A stretch of DNA of 64,000 nucleotides from Membranipora membranacea. Lineage: Eukaryota > Bryozoa > Gymnolaemata > Cheilostomatida > Membraniporidae. The stretch lies in the NCBI GenBank assembly GCA_914767715.1, contig OU612075.1:15252001-15316000 (forward strand), written 5' to 3'. A program made the position numbers and the translations under genes. The notes under the pieces are model-generated. The model had not been told where the DNA came from and ran no database searches. It saw only the letters and a program-made list of their open reading frames with translations. Of this stretch, positions 36,954-48,100 are shown piece after piece (the first letter of the stretch is position 1; the number at the start of each line of letters is the position of its first letter).

Positions 36954-38160
36954 ATGATGCAGGTTACGCTTCTACTACTCATGTACATGGTAAGTATTAA
37001 CTTAAATTGTCAGTCATCACCATCAGTCACCATCATCAACTAAAGTGGTTTGGCAAGCAAAAATGAGGTTTTGTGGCTTGAGCAATAGAAGTTATTTAAA
37101 AATTTAGAATTATGACTCTAATTTCAGTTATATATTACAGCTGCAGTCAGATTGTTCAGACTGGCTGGATGTTGGATGCTATTGGCTTGATGGATATACC
37201 ACAGAGGTTGAGCTGGTCAGCTCATCCTCTAACACTCTAACCAATCAGAGCAGCTTACTGGGATGTTCCCACTTTTGCTCTGCCTCAACATTCTGCAAAT
37301 CGCTTCGTTACGTTGAACACAACGTCACCTGCATCACCTCCTCCAACTTCCTGAGCCCCTCCAGTCAATCAGTCCTAGGATCGGAAATCTTTGAAAAGAG
37401 ATTTAGTAAGTGTCAATAAATAATATAATCTCCTTCTTTAGTAGGTTTGCCTAAAAATTGACAAATCAAAGATAGAATGTCACCTGAAAGCACTACCATA
37501 CAGGACCAGTGTAAGAAAAGAGGTCATATCATGGTTTAATGGGGAACAATCAAAAACAGATCTGTATCATGAGGGGAGGGCTTTGCTTATTTGTTTGTTT
37601 TTGTTTTTTTTTGCAATGTATAACGGCTTCGGTAAAGAATTAACTTGGTAGTTGAGCTGTAATAAATGAAAGAGAATAGTCGGTACAAAACTTTTCTCTT
37701 AAATATTATTTAAATTTTGTTATTTTATTCGTCGCTACTTTAGAAAAATTGGAACAACGCTATTTAAAACGAATAAATTTAGCTGCAAGTCATGCACTTT
37801 GCTCTGTGTATTTTCTTTTGCAAAATATTTGCGAACGTTCCAGATTGTAGTATGGTAGTAATATTATTGCAGGGATTAAATAGCAGCGAAATATTTATGC
37901 GGTGCTTGGCCCAGCGAACTTGCTGACCTGGCTGACTGAAGATAAGGGAGTGCATATAGTCTCTTGGCCTGCTTGTGTTGTAGAATGTCAAGAAGATACA
38001 ATCAAATGTCTCCCCATCCATCGCTGTGTGGCTGTAGTAACTCAGCAGCTGACTGGATATGATGCTAAGGCAGCATGTGAGGATTCAGGTGGAAGATTGG
38101 CAAGATTTCACTCCCAACAAGCGCTTGACTGGCTCTTCGCATTCAGACATACACTTAATG
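36954..38160 (+). pseudogene. Lectin unit 3: exons A-C intact, exon D missing
   Basis: Exon A (36954-36989; MMQVTLLLLMYM), exon B (37141-37405; PAN-like module starting LQSDCSDWLDVGCYW) and exon C (37984-38160; first half of the lectin domain) are open, have consensus splice sites and keep the same phases as unit 2. After the conserved start of the next intron the similarity to the other units stops at about 38,262, and no exon D is found before unit 4. On its own it would make a truncated lectin domain. It could splice to exon D of unit 4, which is in the right phase. It is marked as a pseudogene only because the unit is incomplete; it may be the 5' half of a working chimeric gene. Confidence 0.7.
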
Positions 38161-38261
38161 GTCAGTTGTAGTTGAATACCTTGTTGCTGCCTCCTCTCAC
38201 CTTCTAATCCATTAGTGGAAAAGCTGAACGACACAAAATTTTTAACTCAAGAGAAAACAAA

Positions 38262-38640
38262 AGAAACAAAAGTTAAAACCACAATGGCGGACAAATGGCG
38301 AGAGATTCTAACTTCAAACTTTGAAGTCAAATATATCCACATATAGACCTCGGATCATCCCGAAACCACTTCTATTCAACTTCTAATCATCATATTTAAA
38401 TACTCCTTGAGTTTGGGGGAGATTTTGGACCCAAAAAAAAGTGTATGCTAAGTGTACACTTACCTGCTGATAGGTAAACGTTTCTTCTTGTTCCCTCTGG
38501 CGCGGCGCCTCGATACCAAACATTTGCAATATCCCCCCGCCACCACAGAGGGAACATACTTGTTCTAGCACAGCACTGCTTACATGGTTTTGCAGCAACA
38601 TACGATCCAATCTGCACGCCTCAAAACATTATCAAAGCCT
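38262..38640 (-). other. Orphan GC-richer segment replacing lectin exon D, with exon-like features
   Basis: This segment is not shared with the other lectin units. On the minus strand an acceptor-like tgcag at about 38,620 and a consensus donor (cag|gtaagtg) near 38,456 bound a stretch open in two frames. A short inverted repeat (gttccctctg / cagagggaac) lies within it. On the plus strand acaatggcggacaaatggc at about 38,280 looks like a coding start or a YY1-type site. It may be a captured piece of another gene or of a transposon; I do not recognise the protein. Confidence 0.3.
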
Positions 38641-38979
38641 AAGACAAGAACAGTGCTAAGGAAAAAAATCCCAATCATATATCACTCTAAAAATTACTAG
38701 TTCACAAAGCAGAGTACTACCTTTTATCACATATTTACTTCATTTTACTTGACAAGCAATTTGCTCTCTCAATTCTTGTTATGATATTCTGAAGACAAGA
38801 TACGGATTTGCCCTTCTGTTTAAAATCATTGATAAATGAAATAAAGCCTGATATATATAATGAGATTTCATAGTAGTCAAGCAGATACAGAGAATGATGA
38901 AATGTTGCTTTAACTGCTACATTACTGCTAGTGCTGGGGGCCTCTTGCATATGATTTGCCAACCCTGTCTCACAGGGTT

Positions 38980-39146
38980 TTCAATGGTGCAGACTCTGAA
39001 TCAAAATTCATTTTTATCCTAACATTAGCGGTTTTCAATATAGCCCTCTTTCAGCAGGTTTTTCCTATGCGGCGTGGGTTAAAAGAACCGAACTGGAGAG
39101 AGGAAAACTCCGAATTGAGGCATAAATAAGAGCTCAGAAAACTGTC
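38980..39146. mobile_element. Solo end of a gacagttttctg inverted-repeat element
   Basis: About 165 bp match, in reverse orientation, the left part of the element at 41,061 (gacagttttctg-gctc, ...cccacgc-gcatag..., gattcag-atctgcacca). Only one terminus is present, so it is a broken copy. Confidence 0.6.
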
Positions 39147-39618
39147 TAATGATCTAAACATTGTTCCTCATACAGGAAATTTGTGTTAACCAGCTTAAAG
39201 TATAGATTTTGAATTCAATATAAACCCGGGAAGAAGGAAATTAAAATATGGAGATGCCGTTACAATCAGGTGTCAGCTGCCATAAAATATTTACACATGA
39301 CCGAAAAAGAGTGATTATTTCCTATTTCCTTCACATAAATAAAAACTAACATTCATTTTATAGCAGCAAAACTTTGAGCAAATCCAGCTAAAATAGCTTT
39401 CAAATACTTGAAGAGGCACCTCACTATAATTGCTTGCTACTACTGCAGATATTTCCAGGGACGCAATCATTATTCAAGCTGCTAGTATGATATTATTTTC
39501 CATTTTCGCAAAATTATCAGTTATTAAAAAATACTTTTAATCCATCTATGACTGAACTGGATTATTGATGTGAAATATGAGACAATTAAGCCAATTTTCT
39601 AAACAAAACTTACCCTTG

Positions 39619-42600
39619 ATGGGACTGATTATACACCCACTGTTCATGTACATGGTAAGTTTCACGGTCATTTTGCACATACTTGTTAACTTTTGAACCA
39701 GCGAATAATTTGCATCGATTATCATTAGCTACAGCATAAAATTTTTTGATCTTTTTCATACTGTTGTTCCATTTGTTGTTTATTTTAATCACTGTAAAAG
39801 ACAATATGTATTGTATCCAAGTTTTGATGGCAACGCATTCATGTATGCTGTCTGTTCGATGGTATAAAATCACTTTCTAGACCCCAAGTCAATAGGGACC
39901 AATCAAAATAGTATGCATCACTCTGTTGTATTGTTATTGCGCTCTTCCAATTTTGATAGAACTGGGAGACAAAAAGTCATATTCTGAATAGTTTTGTCCC
40001 TCTCTGAGAAAAAAAACACAATATTCTTAGCTACAAAAATTCATTTCTTATGAAGGGGTTCAACATATAAGAATTCAAATTACACGATAAATGACCGATC
40101 ATCACCACATTTATTCGAAATGATTTGCCTAAAATCGGTGACGATGAGAGAAATCTGTCTTGCTGTTGCATACAGCTTCGTTCTTTCATCCAGGGTATCA
40201 ATAGTATCAGCTTTCAAGACGCCAATTTTCAGAGAGTGAATATTCTTACTATGTTTGGTTGAGTGGAAATGAATTTTCATACATGAATGCGTAAAAATGA
40301 TGAGAAGAAAACACGTGTCCAGTAATCGTAGAAAAAATTACGGCAGTCTTAATAGTTTTCAATAATTCAAAGCCTCCTCAACTAAGGCTAACGGAATCTA
40401 TGGTGGATGTTTCATTTATATTTATTTATTGATCTCCCGCTGATACTTTTCCAGGATGAACAGTGCACGGCTCCCAAAAGTCAGAAGAAAATGATGATAA
40501 TTGAGACCAGTTTGAGGTTCAGAATCAATAGTGTCTCACTCTATTTACAGCTGCAGGCAGTTGGTTCAGTTCTTTTGGATGTTGGATGCTGCTGGTTTGA
40601 TGGATATATCACAGAAGTTGAGATGGTCAGCTCATCCTCTAACACTCTAACCAATCAGAGCAGCTTACTGGGATGCTCCTCCTTATGCTCTGCCTCACTA
40701 TTCTGCAAATCATTCCGTTATGTTGAACACAACGTCACCTGTATCACCTCCTCCAACTTCCTTAGCCCCTCCAGTCAATCAGTCTTAGGATCGACAATCT
40801 TCGAAAAGAGATTTAGTAAGTTTGGATTAATCAAATTAAAGACAAATTAAAGATACAATGCCCTGTGTAAAGACACTCTAAAGGTCAACCTGTACAACTG
40901 CAGGAAGAGAGATAATGTCATGGTCAATCAGTTGGTGAACAAATTATGTCATGACACAACAGAATTCTGTTTTGCTTTTCTCAACCCACAACTAAAATGT
41001 ATAATAACATGTTGACTTTAGTTTAGACATATTGTAATTGTAATAATTCTTAATCCAATCGACAGTTTTCTGTGCTCTAATTTAAGCCTTTGTTTGGAGT
41101 TGTCCTCTTCCGTTCGAGTACTATTTAGCCCACGCGGCATAGCAAAAATTAGCCGTAATGAGCTCATCTTAAAGGCTGCTCAAAATAGGATAAGAAAACA
41201 TTTTTGATTCAGAATCTGCACCACTGATAACTCATAGGGACATGGTTTGGGAAATAATACCAGCATTCGGATGGTCACATAAAATATCAATTTCTACCTG
41301 TTTTGTCGACAAATTAATTCCCAGGAGTTTTTCAAGAATATTGTCACTAAAGTTGAGATTAATCAGTTCCCCAACGACTTTAGAACACGTGTGTTTTGTC
41401 TATGACCCTGTCCATGCAGGTTATAAATGATGCCGATGTTGAATCTTTAACAATTTTAATCCTGCTATAAGCAGTTTTCATGATCAGCCCGTTTCCGCTC
41501 CTTTTTCATATGCCGCCCGGGCAAAAGAGGACCAAAACGGCGAGAGGACAAGTCCAGATTTTAGCTCAGAAAACTGTCTGTCTGACAATAATATCCAGTT
41601 AATACATGAGCATTACCGACTGCTTCATTATTTCATTTTTTCTCAATATTGGAATTAGATGAGATAATCAAACCTAAGGATAAAGTATTAGCCGGTTGTT
41701 TACTCACAAGAGCTCTGATCACACAGTGTGCTAAATCAAACAGCTACCTAACCTGACACTATTTATAATCAATGTATATTTCATACCATATTAATGAAGA
41801 AAGTAGTTAACTGAAATGAAGGCAATGCTCTGTCTCTTATAATGCACTACTTGTATTTTAGGATGTCCAGAAAATACAGTTAAATGTCTCCCCACCCATC
41901 GCTGTGTGGCTGTAGTAACACATCAGCTGACTGGAAATGGTGCCAAGGCAGCATGTGAGGATTCAGGTGGAAGATTGGCAAGATTTCACTCCCAGAAGGT
42001 TTTTCGCATTCAGTCATTCACATTATGGTTAGATGAAGTTGAATCTCTCTTTAGCGCCTCCACTAACTTTTCAATACATTTCTCAGAAAACTGAATAAGA
42101 TCAAATTTTGCACTATAGAGAAATGAAGGTTTGGTACAAAAAGGTTATTTTTCTCTTCTTCTCTTATGATACTTGCTCTGTTTTGGCAATCAGACTCAAG
42201 ACATCAAAAATTATCAGGCTGGCGAGAAGTTGCCCCTCTCTCACCCAAATAAGGAAAACTTAGAACTATCTGTTAACATGCCGCTGATAGGCTACTATCG
42301 ACACCAGCTGTCAAACAAGAAACAGTAATATCTCCAGGCTCCAGCAGTGAAAAGATTACAATCTGCAAAATTTCCCTCACACCTCCCTTGTATTAACTAA
42401 CGTTGTCCATTGTTAAGATTCTAACTATTCTTGGTGATGGTGTTCATTTATTCGTCAGTCCTGCACAAGATTAAGAAAAATATCTAATACATGGCAAGTG
42501 CACTGTCTGCCGAAACAGTATTTACAGTTGCATAGATCGTCACTTTCAGTTACTAGCACTTATATTTTTTTCACATAATCTTTTGAAATATAAGAGTGAA

Positions 42601-42953
42601 AAAAAAAATTCTGTCAAAAAACATTGCGTAAGTAATACTTTCTTAATCACAAGCCGATCAATGTTGGTTTTCAGTATGGCGTCTTTTTATCAGATTCTTA
42701 CAATGTGGACATCTGGATAGGAATAACAGTACCGAGAAGGGGAACTCCAACTTGGGTTGGCACCATGAGTAGCTATGGTATAGAGATCGGCTCTGACTAC
42801 TGGCACACCTATAACCAATACGACTCTGAGCCCAATGGAAGTGGTGATTGTGTCAACTCAAGAAGCAGTAGTGACTCGTTTTGGTTTAGAGATCTTGACT
42901 GCACTTATTCAACTGCAGCTTATATGTGTGAATATGAACCGCTAATTAATTGA
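39619..42953 (+). pseudogene. Lectin unit 4: exon C frameshifted, exon D intact
   Basis: Exon A (39619-39654), exon B (40551-40815) and exon D (42694-42953) are open with consensus splice sites. Exon C (41862-42027) lacks 11 bp relative to the other units around the QQALDW position, which shifts the frame through the rest of the exon, so A-B-C-D splicing does not give a lectin. Exon B has also lost the first cysteines of the module (CSD is GSV). Exon D keeps IWIGI, DYWHTY, EPN, the GDC cysteine, FRD and the final YMC, and looks fully functional. Use of exon D with exons A-C of unit 3 would restore a complete product. Confidence 0.75.
41061..41578. mobile_element. Inverted-repeat transposon (MITE), about 518 bp
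   Basis: Ends gacagttttctgtgct (41061) and its complement agctcagaaaactgtc (ending 41578) begin arms of roughly 190 bp that match at about 65-70 percent, so most of the element is inverted repeat. No obvious target duplication was seen. It sits in the B-C intron of lectin unit 4. A solo-end relative is at 38,980-39,146. Confidence 0.68.
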
Positions 42954-45175
42954 GAAAACAGACCCTGCATTGTTCCATATATACACATTAAAAAAACCGA
43001 AGTTATTCAGCATAAAATCAGTAAGAATCTCATATGTTTATGGAGCGGTACATGCTACCTTGCACTGCCCCTCAGGCACATGTACTCACTAATACCAATC
43101 CATTGTGGATACCGTTAAACTGCCGTAACTTAAATCGAAATATATTATTCTTTATCCATCCTAGCAGCCTTGACATGGTTATGAATTATTTTGCAATAAT
43201 ATATTATCATTCCCTGCTTTTTATTCCATTTCATGTAAGGAAAGCTTGATCGCTCCCAATAAAAGTGATTTTACCTTTACTAAATTTGTGCCTGAACTGC
43301 CTTTCAACCTCACATGTACCAAATTTATACACAAAACCATGTTCCACTTTCATCAATAGCATTGCCACAAACGCAAATTTGTATTTGTATTTCCATCAGG
43401 AATGGCGATGACGAGAGTAGACAGATGTTTAAAAATAAGAGAAGCCATATCTTTGAGTGGTTATATATCAACCATATAACCGCTCCAAGTGAACACTTTC
43501 CACTAACTCAACTCAGTGACCCTGCCCCTGGACTAATATTACATGTCTGTGATTATCTCTCCTTGTTTTATTACATATCACATGATGCCTATAAATTAAG
43601 TCTCATGTAAAGATTCCCTCAGGAGAGCATTGTCACAAAGGCCTCCAAAACAAAAGTAGGGGCACACTGAATTAGATTCTTCTCTTAGAATGGAAATAGT
43701 ATCATAGCGTTATACGGTTAGGACACTAAACACAGGGACACATCTGACTGTTATCTGATTGGCTGTCCCTAGTAGCATGAATAATTAGCCTGAGAAATTG
43801 TCTTGTTTACAAAATTGCAAACAGTAATTATACCCCTACAGTGTCGATGATTAGGGCATTTCTAGATTGCTACTAGGGACTGGCTATTTTTGCAAGCCCT
43901 TTGTTTTGCAAAAGAAAGCTAATGATGCTATTCCAGATATGGAATTCAATGTAGGGGCATTACAGATAAGGCTAGTATGATTATCAATCAGGCGCCAAAA
44001 AAAATGATATACATATTTTCTTTATTAATTTGTTCCCAATAATCATGTGTCGGAAAGCTGCCAGATTATAAACCCATTGGTAGTATATTGGTTTTATTAT
44101 CCAGTCTATGTGGACAATAGCTTTATCACACTATTTTGCCACTTATGACCATTGAAGATGGTGGAGACAAGTTATTTCTAAGTTCAGAAAGAAGTCCTTC
44201 AGTTTGATTTGATAAATTCCTTCTAGAAAACTAGCTGAAGATTATTTCTAATAGCAAAGAATGTTTTCGAATTTGAAAAAGCAGATCCCTCTTTGCGACT
44301 CAAACCTATCTTCCATCCCATCAACACTTAACACATGTACTAGCTAATACTGTTATTAAATCCAAAACATTCACTTCAACCTGGCCTGTCTTGCTGTTGC
44401 ACACACAATATATGTGATCAATGACTATCAGAATACAGGTCTATTAGATGATGTCTTAAAATTGAAGAGGAACCAACAAAATAATAAGATTTCATTGTAG
44501 CCCAATACATTATTAGTTTTATTAGTTATCAGACCGAGAAAACAGAGAAAGCGTGATATGGACGAAGATCAGAGGATTCAACTTATTAGATGCTGCTGCT
44601 GACACTCAATATTCATTTAAACAATGAAAAAATAACTGCAAATAAATCACAACAGGCCAATCCAAAACTCTATTGGATATTCATTTAAGTGAGCATTACA
44701 TAAATACAGAGAAAGAAAGAAAGCTTTGTTTGAAAAGTCTATTATTGTGGTGCCTTTAAAAATAATAAATAGGGCTTATTTCAGTGCATGTGTAAGTATC
44801 TGAATGTTTTGTGAATCAGTAGGGGCTGGAGCTACTTTGTGGAAAATTTACATCAGTAAGATGTACGCTACATACGACCCATCCTAACACACTAACATCT
44901 ACCTAAAGATGATTATGCGGCTTATTCAGTCCTCATAATCTCATCACCGTCATTTCACAGCCCTGTACAGGAAGGGGTGTACCAGGAGGGGGAGGGGGCA
45001 GCAAACAAACTGTATCAGATCCACAGATATTGCATCACCACTGACAGTCCCTCCTGCTGCTGACATGTAACACTAGACGATGCTGTCACCTCTCCTGAAG
45101 GTGGTGGGTAGAGACTTGTAGTATTATATTATATTATTTATATCTGATTATATTAGCCTCCTTCCACTCTTAACT
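42954..45175. other. Gene-free stretch between the lectin block and TM9SF2
   Basis: No exon supported. A weak palindromic region lies at about 43,760-43,900 (ggctgtccctagtagc and gctactagggactggct on opposite strands), possibly an old inverted-repeat element about 340 bp long bounded by taggggca near 43,655 and 43,955. The frames at 43,034-43,610 have no splice or homology support. Confidence 0.4.
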
Positions 45176-48100
45176 TTAGTCGACTTTGACAACGCTGTAT
45201 ATTTTTCTTACAAACCAGAAACACGAGAAGAATCCCATACAACCTGTCAAACATAACAAAACAGCATCAATACATCAACAATACTAATTAAGTCACTGAT
45301 ACACCATCGATGCATCATCAATACACCAATGGTACATAATCGATACATCATCTACATTTTCCTCTTTATTGTCATTTAAATATGTCAAGGCATTAGACAT
45401 CATAAGAGGAGTTGCCTTTCCGATGAAGAGTACAACAGCCTATATTGCTGAGAAATAACATCCGTCAAACGAGATTCTCGAAACGAGACCCTTGGGAAAG
45501 AATTAACAGTAAGGAGGAAATATCAGTGTTGCCAGTGGTCACATTCACGCAGACATACACACCTACAAGTATTAAACGGGCAAACGGATTCCCTGCCATA
45601 GAAGTGACTTACCGGTTATAAGGAAGAAGATGAACACAATCATGAGCGTGTATCCGAAAAATAGGAATGTAGAGGCGCTGCCGCTGATAGCCATCTTAGT
45701 GATGAAGAAGTGTATGGAGTATCCGAACAGGTAGATAGCTGTGAATCCTGTGGTCATAAATGATCTCCACCACCAGTTATAGTCCTACAATCAATCCAAT
45801 TAAGGTGGATTAGTGACAGACGGTAATAAAGCCGAATTAGTGACCGCATAATATTCTACATCATTAATAAATGCCTTGCCCTGCACTGAACTATTTCTTC
45901 AGAATAAATATGTGCTATAAAAATATATAATACATAATATTTTCTATCCTGATAATTTGGGGATATAGTCCATCACATCCATCAGATTAGAATGTCGCCC
46001 AATGAGCATGTTGAACATACCTCAGCACAGAGATGAAAGTAGCAGAGAAGGATAGCAGTCTCAGAGCATGTGATCACAAGGATGAGAAACACGAGGAATA
46101 AGAACCCAAACATGTAATATACATGATGTGACCTACAAATACAAAATAATAACATGCCAATACAATACAGCTTTTGGTGTGTAAACTTCGTAAAAAATAC
46201 TGCTCTGCGGTCAGCATTAGTGTACTCCCTGTGTACAATTCATAATGGTAATCTGTGGCCTCACGGAATTTGAATTTTTCTCCAGCATCGATATCCCAAA
46301 CAATATGGAAATCCTATTCATTCATGGCCATCATATAAATCCCAAATACACACCACCTAATAAGTACAGCTTGCCCAACTTTGAGTAGTTTCAAATCGCT
46401 TTCTCGGGCAGGATCACAGTTTTGTATGTTATTAGACATAAAAACTAAGTGATGGATAAATGTGTGACAAAGATGAAAGCTCCCTGTGTAGAGAATACTG
46501 ACCATATGCTGTTTAGGATAAAGAATAGCTGTAGGAATATACATCCAAATGGTAGTACAGCTCCCATCACTACTCCTGGTAGGGGTCGAGTATAACATGA
46601 CTGATCGGGCACCTGACGAGGGATCTGGTTAGTACGTACTGGGTTCTCTATCGGCTAAAATAACAAGAAATCTAGTTTTATAGTACATTATACACTTCTC
46701 TCATGTATTTATCTCGATGCTTCTTTCGAGTCAGAAGACGTTAAAATGAGTCATATAATTCAGCTACGTCTTTGATTGGTCATATACTAAGCACCATGCA
46801 ATTGATTCACTTCCACTAGATGGTAAAATAGGATGCGTTATCTATTGTCACAAATTTACAATGACGGCGCAAAGCAGAAGTAAGCGGCACTTGTTTATGA
46901 CAGGCTGAGATACTAACCGATCGTTTGAAGCCAAAGTAAGCTCCGACGAAGGTGAGAGGAGTGCTGACACAGAACCACAGAGCAAGGACAGCTACTAGAG
47001 TACCAAAAGGTACGGCAGCGCTGCTACCCTCTCCCCATAGTACCAGGTTCAGCAAGAAAAACAGGCCGAACATCAATCTGTAACATGAAGATAAAAATAT
47101 GAGATATACAGAGATGTGAAGTATAAAAATATTTAGCCTTTGTATGGAGGGTCTTTCATTCAGCCGATTTAGAAGTAACATTGAAAATACCAAAATTGCA
47201 TGGCACAATACTAGTAGTCCATCTTATAACATCACCAATACATATAAAACAAAAGCAAGGCGCTGTATTTTATATTTGTTGTTGTCCTGTAGTTGTAGAT
47301 TTATGTTAGAGTTGCTTTGCTTACCCAGGTACAAGGAAGGCTGTTAGGAGAACATTGGATTTCCACTTTTCTCCACCAAACATCTTATATATCCTAGCTG
47401 AGGAGTATCCGGCTGGAGTTCCCATCAGTACGTAACAGACTACAGCGCAGGTCATCAGGAACCCTCTGTTAGCTGGTGACAGGAACCCGAGGCAAGCAAA
47501 CACTGAAAAATACACCCAGAATAACAACAATTAACATCGGGAGATTGGAGAAAATCCCACAGTTTTGAAAGTAGTTGCTATGTAAACAGCAATCATTTCA
47601 AGTTATTCTCCGCACACCCCAAATAAACATAAGCCTAGTCAGGCTTGAAGAAGAAGTACAAGAGGACATATTTGCACATGCGAAGTGAGGTGTATAGTAT
47701 GGCCAAATAGAGGCCTTACCATTTAGCATATCCTACTATCACAGCAGAACACAGATTTCCTCAGTTATAAGAAGCATACACCATAAAATGTGGTTTATTA
47801 TGGATCATGTTGCTGCAATATACATCGGCAACCGTTGCAAGTTATAATTTGGGCATCTGATCTAGGCCATAGAGCCTTGTCTCATTACAGAGGCCATACC
47901 ATCACTTATAAATAAGAGAGATAACTTACATAATGTGGTGAGAGTCATGAAGAATAGTTGCACACCATTACCGAGGAATACAGATAACAACATTCCCCAG
48001 CTGGGAGGTCTGAATACGTCACCATGTACAAGCTTCCAGCCAAACTCCTCCTGGGCATCCTCCTATCAATCACAACCACACAAAGGGTCAGTAATTAATA

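Larger units (their letters stand above)
33549..43030. repeat. Lectin duplication block 2 (units 3 and 4 plus upstream flank)
   Basis: Second copy of the block at 19,910-31,337. It begins at the same gggctgggcacaccaag sequence, carries the same LINE remnant (33,830-34,110) and flank (36,127-36,440), and then units 3 and 4. Its own insertions are the hAT-like element at 34,549, an unrelated replacement near 38,262-39,190, and the inverted-repeat element at 41,061. Confidence 0.8.

Noticed and set aside
43655-43960. Possible further inverted-repeat element
   Set aside because: Arms match only in short patches (ccctagtagc / gctactaggg; taggggca at both sides in the same orientation), not enough to define ends.
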